From contig CAUZEA010000030.1 in the NCBI GenBank assembly GCA_963578605.1, positions 1-55,555 of the forward strand: 55,555 bases of DNA, written 5' to 3'. Origin of the DNA: JAKVCB01 sp963578605. GTDB lineage: Bacteria; Planctomycetota; Planctomycetia; Pirellulales; Lacipirellulaceae. The notes beneath the pieces were generated by a model, which was not told the DNA's origin, searched no databases, and saw only the letters and a program-made list of their open reading frames with translations. The number at the start of each line of letters is the position of its first letter. Position 1 is the first letter of the stretch. Shown one piece after another: positions 8,366 to 17,843 of this stretch. Both the position numbers and the translations under genes were made by a program.

Positions 8366-9388
8366 TTAGCGGAGCCGCTTCAGCAGACCGAAAACCACCA
8401 CAAAAGGCCACAGCATCGCAAACGTCGAGGGCTCGGGAATCGCCGCCAGATTTTCCAGGCTGCTTCCCGTACCAGGAGTGAGGGTCCCAAAGTTTGCCTT
8501 CCAGATACCGTAGTCCGCCTGGTCGACCGTTCCGGGGGTTACATCGTTTGGCAGCAGCGTGTTGGTACCGAGCTGGTCGCGCCATAGCGTATAGTCGGCT
8601 GTGTCGACTGCCCCGTCCCCGTTGTAGTCACCCGTTGTTCCGGTCACGCTGAACTCGTGGGGAAATTGGGTACCACCTGATGGGATAAAGGCAACCGAAT
8701 CGTTACGAAAGTTCGTTTGAAAAATCGCCTCGATCTGGTCTGAAGAAAGCTGCTCGGAGGTTCCACTGGGATCCATGAGATTTGGCAAACCGCTGCCCGG
8801 GTGTTTGAGCCCCAGGTTGTGCCCGATTTCATGTGCGACAATGCTGGCAATGACGTCGCGACCGTTTTGGAAGCCGAGCAGGTTTTCACCGACGAATTGA
8901 GTGATGCCGTTGTCACCAATATTTGCCATCCCATTGGCGTTGTTTTCAGAAGTAAATCCAAATCCAGCTGCAATCCTCACGAAGAACATGTTGAGGATGG
9001 TTGGGTCGGAATTGAGGATGCCACCCTCGGCTGCGGCGTTATCCACAATTTGGTCGAGGTCGGACGAGGGGCGGGTGCCACCGTAGCCCTCGTAAGCAAA
9101 GGTATCATTGTAGCGAATGACATTTGGTAAAAATTCGATATCGATGCCGGCTTGTGCCCAGACCGAGTCGATCAGCGACTCGATTTTTGCTTGCTGAGTG
9201 GCGTTGCCAAAGAGCGTGGCGGTTTGCGTCCCGTCGTCAAGGGCGGTTTCGATGAGTTGTACCTGGACTTGATGAGTGATCGGTAACGCGGGATCGACCG
9301 TGAGCTGTGCGGCAGCAGGTCCAAGCAATCCGATCCACAACAGCGATGTCATCGCGCAGCGGTGGTCGAGATGACCAGTCGTAGTCAT
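8366..9388 (-). CDS. Secreted metzincin-like metalloprotease with dockerin-like repeat and PEP-CTERM anchor
   Basis: Exported protein of 340 residues. After an N-terminal signal (hydrophobic MTSLLWIGLLGPAAAQ) comes a catalytic domain with HEIGHNLGLKH (186-196), the extended HExxHxxGxxH zinc site, followed by NLMDPSG with the Met-turn methionine typical of metzincins. Then a planctomycete dockerin-like Ca-binding segment (~252-300) has GDYNGDGAVDTADYTLWRD followed by a second, weaker copy. The C-terminus is a PEP-CTERM sorting tail: IPEPST, a hydrophobic helix, then KRLR. Family knowledge suggests it is processed by an exosortase-type system and displayed or released outside the cell. The substrate is unknown. 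It is a single gene 39 bp from rlmKL. Confidence 0.9.
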   Translation of the reverse strand: MTTTGHLDHRCAMTSLLWIGLLGPAAAQLTVDPALPITHQVQVQLIETALDDGTQTATLFGNATQQAKIESLIDSVWAQAGIDIEFLPNVIRYNDTFAYEGYGGTRPSSDLDQIVDNAAAEGGILNSDPTILNMFFVRIAAGFGFTSENNANGMANIGDNGITQFVGENLLGFQNGRDVIASIVAHEIGHNLGLKHPGSGLPNLMDPSGTSEQLSSDQIEAIFQTNFRNDSVAFIPSGGTQFPHEFSVTGTTGDYNGDGAVDTADYTLWRDQLGTNTLLPNDVTPGTVDQADYGIWKANFGTLTPGTGSSLENLAAIPEPSTFAMLWPFVVVFGLLKRLR

Positions 9389-9576
9389 GAAATCCTCATC
9401 TCTTCTTTTTCCGTTGGCCAGCCGCGATCCTTGTGATACTTGAATCGCTGCCCCTGTCAGCCGATCCAGTTGCTGGCATGTTTATTTTATCGGACAACGC
9501 AGGAATACGAAATCAAGAGTTGCCCGCTGGAAGATTCCGAAACCCAAGCGGATGACTGGAATTTTCAGTGGAGTTG

Positions 9577-9601
9577 CCCGATCCTGCTTGAAGGGATCGG
9601 G
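9577..9601. terminator. Hairpin downstream of fabF (possible terminator)
   Basis: CCCGATCC and GGATCGGG form a perfect 8-bp stem with a 9-base loop, about 80 bp beyond the fabF stop. No T-run follows on either strand, so it is not a canonical intrinsic terminator. The rest of the 294-bp spacer 9389-9682 shows nothing else. Confidence 0.4.
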
Positions 9602-9682
9602 GGTGGGTCCGAATCGCCCCCGCGCCGATCGGATGAGGACATTTGCAGCTGTGGCTGGCGCGATTTTCGGGTGGGTGGGGAA

Positions 9683-10921
9683 TTAGGCCACCTTACCAGC
9701 GATGATCGAAGCATTGTGGCCGCCGAAGCCGAAGCTGTTGCTCATCACGACGTCCAATTTGCGCTGTCTGGGTTCGTTGGGTGTATAGTCCAGATCACAG
9801 GCTGGATCGGGGGTCTGGTAATTGATGGTTGGCGGGCAGAGCCGGTTTTCGAGTGCTTTCATACAGAGGACTAATTCCACACCACCGCTAGCTCCCAAGA
9901 GATGCCCCAGCTGACTTTTTGTACTAGAAATCGAAACGCGATACGCGTCATCGCCAAACACGGTCTTGATGGCCAGGGTTTCGGCTTTATCGCCCAGAGG
10001 CGTACTTGTGCCATGCGCGTTAATGTAATCGATCTGATCGGGATTGAGTCGGGCATCGCGGAGTGCGCTCGCCATGGCCTTGGCGGCGCCGGTACCCTGG
10101 TCATCAGGTTGGGTGATGTGTCTGCCGTCGGCACTGGCCCCGTAACCCAAGACTTCGGCATAAATTCGAGCGTTGCGGGCTTGGGCATGTTCGAATTCTT
10201 CAAAAATCAACAAGCCGGCGCCTTCAGCGAGAACGAATCCGTCGCGATCGGCGTCAAACGGGCGACTGGCTCCGGTGGGATCGCTGTGCCTTTCCGACAA
10301 GGCTTTCATATTGGCAAACCCCGAGAGTCCCATGGGAGTACACGCTGCCTCACTTCCACCGGTGACCATAATGTCCGCGTCATCGTATTGAATTGACTTC
10401 AGGGCATCGCCCATTGCATTGGTTGCGCTGGCGCAAGCGGTTGAAACTGCATAATTTGGACCACGCAGCCCGTAGCGAATCGAAACATGTCCACTCGCTG
10501 CGTTCACCATCAGCTTTGGAATGGTAAAGGCAGAAACTTTGTCAGGGCCTTTGGTGAGAAGGCGGCCGTGTTGCGTTTCGATCTCGTTCAGCCCGCCAAT
10601 GCCGGAGCCGAGAATCACACCGCATCGAAAAGGATCTTCTTTGTCAAAATCGATGCCCGAGTCTGTGACGGCGTCGATCCCAGCTACCAAGGCAAATTGT
10701 GTGAAACGGTCAATTCGTTTGACATCTTTCCGTTCGACGTATCCGTCCGTTGACCAATCGGGAATGTCGCCACCGAACTTGACTTTATGACCGGTGGTAT
10801 CGAAGACCGTCAGTGCGTGTACACCACTACAGCCTGCCAAGATTTGTTCCCACAACTTGGCAACTTTCCGGCCAAGTGCGGTGACAGCACCGATACCCGT
10901 AACGACAACTCGTCGCTTCAT
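9683..10921 (-). CDS. fabF: Beta-ketoacyl-ACP synthase II
   Basis: Condenses malonyl-ACP with acyl-ACP in fatty acid elongation (cytoplasm). All catalytic residues are present: Cys163 in VSTACASATN, His303 in NAHGTSTPLGD and His340 in KSQLGHLLGASGG. Its 412 residues match the family. It lies directly downstream of acpP (88 bp) in the order fabD, fabG, acpP, fabF. This contrasts with the altered paralogue at 3226-4551. Confidence 0.96.
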   Translation of the reverse strand: MKRRVVVTGIGAVTALGRKVAKLWEQILAGCSGVHALTVFDTTGHKVKFGGDIPDWSTDGYVERKDVKRIDRFTQFALVAGIDAVTDSGIDFDKEDPFRCGVILGSGIGGLNEIETQHGRLLTKGPDKVSAFTIPKLMVNAASGHVSIRYGLRGPNYAVSTACASATNAMGDALKSIQYDDADIMVTGGSEAACTPMGLSGFANMKALSERHSDPTGASRPFDADRDGFVLAEGAGLLIFEEFEHAQARNARIYAEVLGYGASADGRHITQPDDQGTGAAKAMASALRDARLNPDQIDYINAHGTSTPLGDKAETLAIKTVFGDDAYRVSISSTKSQLGHLLGASGGVELVLCMKALENRLCPPTINYQTPDPACDLDYTPNEPRQRKLDVVMSNSFGFGGHNASIIAGKVA

Positions 10922-11008
10922 AAGAATTTTAGCCGAAGCGTCGGAAGATTTCAGGGTCGAAGGAGCAAACCGTTCTACTGCTTCGACGCTTCAACCCTCT
11001 ACACTTTC

Positions 11009-11236
11009 CTAACCGCCGCTGTGCTGTTCAATGTATTCGACTGCTTGACCCACCGTTTGGATCTTCTCAGCAGCATCATCCGGAATATTGATGTCGAACT
11101 CCTCTTCCAGCTCCATGACCAGTTCGACGGTATCCAAGGAGTCGGCACCTAAGTCGTTGGCAAACGAAGTGTCCCCGCTGATTTTTTCCTTATCGGCGCC
11201 CAATTGCTCAGCGACGATATCCGTTACACGTTCCAT
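11009..11236 (-). CDS. acpP: Acyl carrier protein
   Basis: Small acidic carrier of fatty acyl intermediates; phosphopantetheine attaches to the Ser of the LGADSLDTVEL motif. I start at ATG 11236 because AAGGTGG lies 8 bases upstream; this gives MERVTDIVAEQLG and 75 residues, close to the usual 77. Longer in-frame starts at 11275 and 11341 have no ribosome site. The C-terminal EEFDINIPDDAAEKI helix region is typical. It lies between fabG and fabF, separated from fabG by a spacer with two tandem-repeat clusters. Confidence 0.95.
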   Translation of the reverse strand: MERVTDIVAEQLGADKEKISGDTSFANDLGADSLDTVELVMELEEEFDINIPDDAAEKIQTVGQAVEYIEQHSGG

Positions 11237-11398
11237 TACTGAGGCCACCTTTAGGTTCTCCTGATTTGCACTCATTTGGATCAAGTCGGTTGGATGGTGC
11301 CCACCACTTGCCGACACCATGGATTTTCGCCTAACGATCATTGCGCGGCAACGACACTGTTGCCAGCTCGCGATCGGGCCCAGATTTGGTCAAATCTC

Positions 11399-11446
11399 GT
11401 AACTCCCTCAAGGTAACTCCCTCAAGCTCAAGGTAACTCCCTCAAG
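11399..11446. repeat. 14-bp repeat x3
   Basis: GTAACTCCCTCAAG occurs at 11399-11412, 11413-11426 and 11433-11446. A 6-bp partial copy (CTCAAG) separates the last two, so the array itself shows a second slippage step. Confidence 0.95.
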
Positions 11447-11488
11447 ATAGAGCATTTCCGTAAAGGAGGGTAAGGTATAACCGTTTTC

Positions 11489-11530
11489 CAACAGGCTGTC
11501 TAGGCTAATCAACAGGCTGTCTAGGCTAAT
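11489..11530. repeat. 21-bp perfect tandem duplication
   Basis: Two identical 21-bp copies lie at 11489-11509 and 11510-11530, beginning CAACAGGCTG and ending GGCTAAT. They are unrelated in sequence to the neighbouring 14-bp repeat. Confidence 0.95.
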
Positions 11531-11662
11531 TAGGTTAAGGCAGCTCGGCTTCTCATGATCGCGTAGGTTCACCCGGTTGAGCATGTTCACCCTCGACCGG
11601 TTATCTCCACCTGCTTGCCATGACAATCGTCGGCTGGCTGAGCCCCATGTCCTGGCGTCCCT

Positions 11663-12433
11663 TTAAGCGGTCAATCCCCCATCAAGTGTCAATACCTGGC
11701 CTGTTATGTACGAGGCCGAATCGCTGGCTAAATAGAGCACCGCATCGGATATTTCTCCACAATCGCCCAGACGTCTGGCAGGCACACGTTTCTTGACTTC
11801 ATCCAGAACGGCAGGACCCAGTGTGTCGGTCATTTCTGTCGCCACAAACCCCGGGCAAATCGCATTGACCGTCACTTTGCGACTTGCCAACTCGCGGGCC
11901 ACGGTTTGGGTAAAGCCGATAATTCCCGCCTTGGAAGCCGAGTAATTGGCCTGGCCGGGGTTGCCCATCCGTCCCGAAACACTCGAAATGTTAATGATTC
12001 GACCTGTTCTTGCCCGCATCATCACCTGCGACGCGGCCCGACTGAACAGAAAAACCGACCGCAAGTTGGTTGAAAGGACATCGTCCCAATCCTCATCGCT
12101 CATCCGCGGTAACAAAGTATCTCGCGTGATACCAGCGTTGTTGACAAGAATATCGAGCCGTTCCCATTTTTCGATGAACGCATCGAAAAGCTTTTGAACC
12201 CCATCAGTATCGACCACGTTGCAGGTATACACCTCAGCGGTTCCCCCCTGCTGGGTGATTGTTGCAGCCGTCTCCTGCAGTTTTTCCAGATTGCGGGCAA
12301 CACACGCAACGGTAGCACCTGCTGCTCCCAAAGTGATCGCGATCGACTTGCCAATGCCACGCGATGCCCCAGTGACTATCGCCCTCTTGCCAGAAAGATC
12401 AACCCGAATACGACGGTTCGTTTCGTCAGACAT
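11663..12433 (-). CDS. fabG: 3-oxoacyl-ACP reductase
   Basis: NADPH-dependent reduction of beta-ketoacyl-ACP in fatty acid synthesis. A short-chain dehydrogenase of 256 residues: cofactor loop TGASRGIG near the N-terminus, LVNNAGITRD, catalytic Ser in INISSVSGRMG, and Tyr/Lys in YSASKAG. The C-terminal GQVLTLDGGLTA is typical. I prefer ATG 12433, with GGTGG 8 bases upstream, over GTG 12445. It lies between fabD and acpP on the same strand. Confidence 0.95.
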   Translation of the reverse strand: MSDETNRRIRVDLSGKRAIVTGASRGIGKSIAITLGAAGATVACVARNLEKLQETAATITQQGGTAEVYTCNVVDTDGVQKLFDAFIEKWERLDILVNNAGITRDTLLPRMSDEDWDDVLSTNLRSVFLFSRAASQVMMRARTGRIINISSVSGRMGNPGQANYSASKAGIIGFTQTVARELASRKVTVNAICPGFVATEMTDTLGPAVLDEVKKRVPARRLGDCGEISDAVLYLASDSASYITGQVLTLDGGLTA

Positions 12434-12464
12434 ACGTGTATCCACCGTTATGCATGGCCCATTT

Positions 12465-12527
12465 GACTATGCGACCTGGTTGACTGTGCGACCTGGTTGA
12501 CTGTGCGACCTGGTTGACTGTGCGACC
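12465..12527. repeat. 17-bp tandem repeat, ~3.7 copies, between fabD and fabG
   Basis: Units run 12465-12481, 12482-12498, 12499-12515 and a partial 12516-12527. The consensus is GACTGTGCGACCTGGTT; the first unit has an A in place of one G. The array ends about 30 bp upstream of the fabG start. Confidence 0.96.
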
Positions 12528-12609
12528 CAGGTACGTAGCACCTAAAAGACTCCCGTACAGGGGCGAACAGACCGTCCCATTTCGTTTCGTTCCTGTCGTT
12601 GCGAACCAC

Positions 12610-13536
12610 CTACGCCGCAATGTTTTCACACGGAATCTTGCGGGCAATTCGCCTTAAGAGACCCCGTAATACTCGACCAGGGCCAATCTCATAGAAGGCT
12701 TGAATTTCCCAGTCGTCGAGCAGCCACCGCATCGAGTCCTCCCAGCGTACCGGACTGACCACCTGTTCGACAAGCCGGCGGCGGATTTCTTCTGGATCGG
12801 TGTGCGGTTGCGCATTCACGTTCGAAACAACCGGAATCCGTGGATAATGCAGCTCAATTTCATTCAGCACAATAGCGAGCCGATCGACGGCCGACTGCAT
12901 GATCGGCGTGTGGAAGGCACCTGCAACCGGAAGCGGAACGACTCTAACGGCACCCGCCGCTTCGGCCATCGTGGCGATTCGCTCGCAGGCCGCGGTTTCT
13001 CCCGATACCACCACGTTACTCGGGCAAAGCAAATTCGCGACTTGCAACGTTTGATCACCACGACACATCTCACACAACGATTCGACTTTCGAAAGTTCCA
13101 GGCCCAAGATAGTGACCATGCCGCTGGGGCAATTGTCGGCAGCAGTTTGCATCGCCTGACCGCGTTCCTGTACCACCCGCAGACCGTCGGTGAAATTCAT
13201 CACGTCCGCAAATACCAACGCCGTGTATTCCCCCAGACTTAAACCGGCTGCGGCCGAGCACTGGGCGACCAATTCGGGACGGTCTCGCTTCAACTGCTCC
13301 AATGCAGCCAGGCTCGCCACAAACAAAGCTGGCTGGCTATGCACGGTCGAATCAAGGGCGTCGGCGGGACCCTCGGCACATAATTGCAACAGGTCGTATC
13401 CGAGGACCTCTGCCGCGTGGTCAAATAGTTCCCGAGCCAACGGGACTTCTTCGCATACCGATTTTGCCATCCCAACCGTTTGGGCACCTTGACCAGGGAA
13501 CAGAAAAGCAGATTTATTCATCGGTAGAGGATTCAT
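12610..13536 (-). CDS. fabD: Malonyl-CoA:ACP transacylase
   Basis: Moves malonyl from CoA to ACP to feed fatty acid elongation. The 308-residue protein has FLFPGQGAQ near the start, the nucleophile Ser in GLSLGEY (usual form GHSLGE; the His is Leu here), and the catalytic His in GAFHTPIM. Start ATG 13536; another ATG at 13521 would remove five residues, and neither has a clear ribosome site. A 16-bp palindrome (AGATCGGCTCCGATCT, 13572-13587) lies 36 bp upstream. It is first of the fabD-fabG-acpP-fabF series. Confidence 0.95.
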   Translation of the reverse strand: MNPLPMNKSAFLFPGQGAQTVGMAKSVCEEVPLARELFDHAAEVLGYDLLQLCAEGPADALDSTVHSQPALFVASLAALEQLKRDRPELVAQCSAAAGLSLGEYTALVFADVMNFTDGLRVVQERGQAMQTAADNCPSGMVTILGLELSKVESLCEMCRGDQTLQVANLLCPSNVVVSGETAACERIATMAEAAGAVRVVPLPVAGAFHTPIMQSAVDRLAIVLNEIELHYPRIPVVSNVNAQPHTDPEEIRRRLVEQVVSPVRWEDSMRWLLDDWEIQAFYEIGPGRVLRGLLRRIARKIPCENIAA

Positions 13537-13963
13537 GAGGGGCTAAATACAGATGCCGGCCCGGGGGGGCAAGATCGGCTCCGATCTCAAACAGGCGGTA
13601 CCAAAGATAACCTAAATAGGAACAATAGGCAACTTGTAGAGAATAGATACGAAACGGGAAGAATTTCGGTTTAGGGAGAAGATCGGGAAGAAGCACAACT
13701 GAGCAAAGTTGCCCTGTTTGCGCGCCGATTTTACGTTGCTAACGTCGGAGAAAGGTTCCTGAAAACGGGGTGGGCGGCCTGTATTCAGCCATTGGGGTCG
13801 TGCCGATTTGAGCGATTTTTCCCCCGCATGCCTGGCGACCGCCCCGCAATTTTGAACGTGTCCTGGCCCTGTCGGGGGGAAGTTGGGCTTCTGTCAGGAG
13901 CACTTGGACCAGCTTTGTCGTCTGACCACGTTTGCTGTGTCCCAAGGCGGAATGGGTCACCGA
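13537..13963. other. 427-bp spacer between rpmF and fabD; no plsX or fabH
   Basis: In many bacteria rpmF is followed by plsX and fabH before fabD. Here no frame in the gap resembles either. The only structure noted is the palindrome at 13572-13587. The minus-strand half near fabD is AT-richer and could hold the fabD promoter. Confidence 0.6.
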
Positions 13964-14140
13964 TTATTCAGTTTCGACGACCGTTCGACCCATGTAGGAG
14001 CCGCAGTTTGGACAGACGACATGCGACAGAGTCATCTGGCCGCACTTCGCGCATGGCTGAAGCTGTTTTGCTTTCAAGGCGTTGTGGGATCGACGCTTAC
14101 CGCTGCGTGAATTGGAATGTTTTCTTTTGGGGACGGCCAT
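13964..14140 (-). CDS. rpmF: 50S ribosomal protein L32
   Basis: 58-residue ribosomal protein: MAVPKRKHSNSRSGKRRSHN at the start, and a zinc-ribbon with CAKCG and CPNCG (four Cys). The start at ATG 14140 is fixed by the universal MAVPKRK opening; the frame continues open upstream but that part is not conserved. It is first in the minus-strand lipid block, as in many genomes. Confidence 0.96.
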   Translation of the reverse strand: MAVPKRKHSNSRSGKRRSHNALKAKQLQPCAKCGQMTLSHVVCPNCGSYMGRTVVETE

Positions 14141-15081
14141 GGGATCCGAGTCCAGTGATTTTGAAGTCTTTGCGACGTTCTGCAAGCGTTTACTAGGATA
14201 GGGGACGGCCCCCATAATTGTCAACGCACTGGGCGGTGGCGGCGACGATTCCCCAGTTTGGCAAAAAAGTTTGACAAACGACAAAATTTGGCAAGAAACC
14301 GGCCTTCCGTTGTAGCGTTGGGGTTGGTTTTTGAGCAATTGGCATGGGCCACGCCAATGCGCTAATTAGACGGATGGCGGCGATCAAACAGGGCAAAAAT
14401 CGTACTTCTCCACCAGTTTTTCGGCGGTAGCAAGCGGTCGGGTGACGATCGTTGCCCGAGGTATTTTGGCTGTCGACGGGGCCTGCTGCAGTTTCTGGTG
14501 GCAATGCACGCGACGGATGGCTAGGCACGTGACGTTGGATGTGCGATCTTCACGAATAGGGGTTCCCGTCCGAGTCGTTTCGAGCTGAAGGTGTGGCTGG
14601 AGCTCTTGGGGATTCGTTAATTTGCCCTGTTGGGCACAGTTTTTTCAAGTTCGACTCTTCCGGGAGAAGAGGTCCCGGTTGCCGCTAAAGTCAAAGACGG
14701 GGCTGGCTGGGGAGTCATTTTTTTGTGGGAGGGGTTTTCTGCGTTAACGACCGATGTTGTTTCACGGTTTCGGGCCCGTCATCGAGATTCGTGGAAATAT
14801 TTTACGAGATTGGAATCAACCGGAATTTCCCAAACCGGTCATCTGTCGGGTATCTTGACAGGGGATCGGGTATCTTGACAGGGGATCAGTTGCTCTGAGG
14901 GGAGATCCGGGATGGGCCAGATACAGGATGGACCGGCGATCCGTGGGCGGGCGTCGCAGTAGCAGTGTCCGGGAGGGGGTTCAAACAGTATTGATTGATC
15001 GATCGTAAGAATTTAGTGGAAGTTGTTGCCGGCAGACCGGCAAGGTACCCGGGCGGCACATGTTTGCCAACGAGTGAAAAA
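14141..15081. other. 941-bp divergent spacer between rpmF and the ATP-grasp gene
   Basis: The longest gene-free stretch in the window. Open frames of up to ~110 codons occur on both strands but show no ribosome site or protein-like composition. It contains the 20-bp duplication at 14846-14885. Promoters for the two divergent operons must lie here, but I cannot point to convincing boxes. Confidence 0.55.
14846..14885. repeat. 20-bp perfect tandem duplication
   Basis: TCGGGTATCTTGACAGGGGA is present at 14846-14865 and 14866-14885, about 200 bp upstream of the ATP-grasp gene. Each copy contains TTGACA, so the duplication also duplicates a -35-like hexamer. Confidence 0.95.
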
Positions 15082-16575
15082 ATGTCATTGACACAACAGC
15101 AGCAGGCAAGTGGTCAGACGCAATCTCTGACAGATGAGGCGTCAACCAACTTTCACAACTACGAAGTGGAGAACTTCTACGACGAGATGTTCGATGCTCA
15201 AGGTATGCCGCGTTCTGAGTGTCGTCTCCTGTACGAGCGGATGAAATCGATTTCCGCAGATGATCTTGCACGGCGCAAGCGGGCTGCTGTTCATTCGATG
15301 CTTCAGCTTGGAATCACGTTTGCTGTTTACGGGGATGAACAGGGCGAGGAGCGGATTATACCCTTCGACATAGTGCCTCGCATTATCCGCCGGCAAGAGT
15401 GGCAACAGTTAGAGCGTGGGCTCAAACAAAGGATTACCGCGCTGAATGCGTTCATGCAGGACATTTATCATGATCAGCAAATCGTCCGGGACGGGGTCGT
15501 CCCGGAATACGTAATTGCGACAGCGCCTGGTTTTCGGAAAGCGTGTGTGGGGCTCACGCCTCCCAAGAATGTCTGGTGTCACATCACCGGAACCGATCTT
15601 GTTCGCGATCACGATGGGCAAATGTATGTTTTGGAAGACAACATGCGATGTCCGTCTGGTGTGTCGTATGTGTTGGAGAATCGCCAGCTCATGAAGCAGA
15701 CGTTTCCGCGACTGTTTGAACAAACATCGATCGAGCCGGTAGACGATTATTGCAGTCGGTTGCTGGATGCGTTGCAGTATACGATGGACGACCAAACCAG
15801 TTCACCGACAGTTGCTTTGTTATCTCCTGGGATGTACAACTCGGCCTATTTTGAGCACTCGTTCCTTGCGCAGCAGATGGGAATCGATCTGGTCGAAGGG
15901 CGAGATCTGGCTGTTGCCGATGGTTTTGTTTACAAACGAACTACGCAGGGGTACGAGAGGGTCGACGTATTGTACCGCAGGATTGATGACGACTTCCTGG
16001 ATCCTATTACTTTTCGTGAAGACTCGATGTTGGGCGTACCCGGCTTGTTTGAAGCTTATTGGTCGGGAAGAATTGCTTTGGCCAATGCACCGGGTACCGG
16101 GGTGGCGGACGATAAAGTGACGTATGCCTATGTTCCGGAGATCATCAAGTACTATCTGAAAGAAGACCCGATAATTCCCAACGTACCGACTTACGTTTGT
16201 TGGGAAGAATCGCAAAAGCAGCACGTACTTGCCAATCTTGACACCCTGGTTGTCAAGCCTGCCAACGAGGCAGGTGGCTATGGGTTGATGATTGGCCCGA
16301 TGGCGAGCAAGCAAGAGCGGGACACATGTGCTGACCAGATTCGTGCCAACCCGCGAAATTACATTGCCCAGCCCACGCTGAGTTTATCTCGGGTACCGGT
16401 TCTCACCGAAGATGGCCTTCAAGGGCGGCACGTCGACCTCAGGCCATTCATTATTTACGGTAGCGAAATCTACGTATTGCCAGGTGGCCTAACTCGCGTG
16501 GCACTGACGAAAGGCTCGCTGGTGGTCAATTCATCGCAAGGGGGCGGCAGTAAGGACACGTGGGTCGTGACATGA
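15082..16575 (+). CDS. Circularly permuted ATP-grasp protein (Anbu cluster)
   Basis: Member of the circularly permuted ATP-grasp family (former DUF404/DUF407), predicted to form amide bonds using ATP. Seen in the sequence: YEVENFYDEMFD near the N-terminus, HITGTDLVRDHDGQMYVLED followed by NMRCPSGVSYVLENR, and the nucleotide-binding VVKPANEAGGYGLMIGP near residue 390. I start at ATG 15082 (497 residues); a longer frame from 14995 adds 29 residues without family resemblance. It is first of four same-strand genes with alpha-E, Anbu and transglutaminase proteins. That neighbourhood is described for Anbu peptidases and suggests synthesis of a peptide or a peptide tag. The substrate is unknown. Confidence 0.92.
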   Translation: MSLTQQQQASGQTQSLTDEASTNFHNYEVENFYDEMFDAQGMPRSECRLLYERMKSISADDLARRKRAAVHSMLQLGITFAVYGDEQGEERIIPFDIVPRIIRRQEWQQLERGLKQRITALNAFMQDIYHDQQIVRDGVVPEYVIATAPGFRKACVGLTPPKNVWCHITGTDLVRDHDGQMYVLEDNMRCPSGVSYVLENRQLMKQTFPRLFEQTSIEPVDDYCSRLLDALQYTMDDQTSSPTVALLSPGMYNSAYFEHSFLAQQMGIDLVEGRDLAVADGFVYKRTTQGYERVDVLYRRIDDDFLDPITFREDSMLGVPGLFEAYWSGRIALANAPGTGVADDKVTYAYVPEIIKYYLKEDPIIPNVPTYVCWEESQKQHVLANLDTLVVKPANEAGGYGLMIGPMASKQERDTCADQIRANPRNYIAQPTLSLSRVPVLTEDGLQGRHVDLRPFIIYGSEIYVLPGGLTRVALTKGSLVVNSSQGGGSKDTWVVT

Positions 16576-16681
16576 ACCGGTCGAACATCGGGTGTTGCGC
16601 GTCGTGACCATGCAAATCCCTTTGATGGTACGGCGTTGACCAAAATTTCTGGAAACTGATCCTTTAACCCCAAACAACACC

Positions 16682-17647
16682 ATGCTTAGCCGCGTCGCCG
16701 ATTCGATCTACTGGATGAGCCGATACATTGAGCGGGCAGAGAACGTTGCGCGATTCATCTCTGTTAATCTTAATCTTAGCCTCGACATGCCGGGCGAGAC
16801 CGGAGAGCAGTGGCGCCCTTTGGTCATCACCACGGGGGACGATCGACTGTTTGTCGCCCAATACGGCACTGCCACGAAAGAAAAGGTCGTTCATTTTCTC
16901 ACATTCGACGAAACAAACCCCAATTCAATTCAGTCCTGTTTGCGGACAGCCCGGGAAAATGCGCGCGGTGTGAGGGAAGTTATTTCTGCAGAAATGTGGG
17001 AACACGTCAACAAGTTCTATCTGATGGTTCGCGACTTTGGATCGCTTGATCAAGTGCTGGATAAACCGTATCAGTTCTTTGAACAGGTTAACATGTCGGG
17101 CCAACAGTTTTCTGGTGTGACAGACTCCACCATGACCCATGGTGAAGCCTGGCATTTTTGCCACCTTTCTCGGATGCTTGAGCGTGCCGACAAGACATCG
17201 CGGATTCTGGACGTCAAGTATTTTATTTTGCTCCCTCAGCCGACCGATGTTGGTACCCCCTACGACGACATTCAGTGGGCCGCATTGCTGCGATCGGCCA
17301 GTGCTTTAGAAATGTATCGCCAGCGGTACGGGCGAATCACTCCAGCTGAGGTCGTTGAGTTTCTGGTACTCGACCAGGAGTTTCCGCGTGCCGTCCTCCA
17401 TTGCCTGACGCAAGCGAACGAGTCGTTGCATGCCATTTCGGGCACCGTCCCCGGTGGTTTTTCCAACTTGTCCGAGCAACGGCTTGGCCAGTTGTGGGCG
17501 GAACTGGCCTACACGAAGGCTGAGGAAGTGATCGCGGATGGGTTGCACGAGTTCGTTGACCGTTTCCAGAGGCAACTGAACCTGGTTGGTGAAGCAGTGC
17601 ACGACACGTTCTTCCACATGCAACCGTTGGAGACCGTGATGGGATGA
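16682..17647 (+). CDS. Alpha-E domain protein (DUF403)
   Basis: All-helical protein of 321 residues that opens MLSRVADSIYWMSRYIERAENVARF, the signature start of the alpha-E family. It has Glu-rich helices (SCLRTARENARGVREVISAE) and a WHFCHLSRMLERADKTSRIL segment repeating the same ERA(D/E) pattern. The family nearly always neighbours circularly permuted ATP-grasp genes; its biochemical role is not established. It starts 106 bp after the ATP-grasp gene; no strong ribosome site precedes it. Confidence 0.93.
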   Translation: MLSRVADSIYWMSRYIERAENVARFISVNLNLSLDMPGETGEQWRPLVITTGDDRLFVAQYGTATKEKVVHFLTFDETNPNSIQSCLRTARENARGVREVISAEMWEHVNKFYLMVRDFGSLDQVLDKPYQFFEQVNMSGQQFSGVTDSTMTHGEAWHFCHLSRMLERADKTSRILDVKYFILLPQPTDVGTPYDDIQWAALLRSASALEMYRQRYGRITPAEVVEFLVLDQEFPRAVLHCLTQANESLHAISGTVPGGFSNLSEQRLGQLWAELAYTKAEEVIADGLHEFVDRFQRQLNLVGEAVHDTFFHMQPLETVMG

Positions 17648-17843
17648 CCGAGCGTAAGACTTGCATTTTGTGATGCAGGAGTGAGGTGAACCTGGCGCAT
17701 TTCTACCTGGTCACCTTTAAACCATTCGCCAAATGCTCCGCCGATGGGAAGTCAAGAACTGGAACCAGTTCCTCAGAGGCGAACTTTTTTTCAGACAGAT
17801 ATGGCAACTTGAATTTGATCTTTGCTGCTTGAGGCCACAACTT

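Larger units (their letters stand above)
11237..11662. other. Spacer between fabG and acpP with two unrelated tandem repeats
   Basis: No gene is seen in this 426-bp stretch. It carries the 14-bp repeat at 11399-11446 and the 21-bp duplication at 11489-11530. It presumably holds the acpP leader, since the acpP start has its own Shine-Dalgarno. Confidence 0.6.

Noticed and set aside
14193..14528. 111-codon minus-strand frame upstream of rpmF
   Set aside because: Composition is not protein-like and it ends against the rpmF leader; probably chance.
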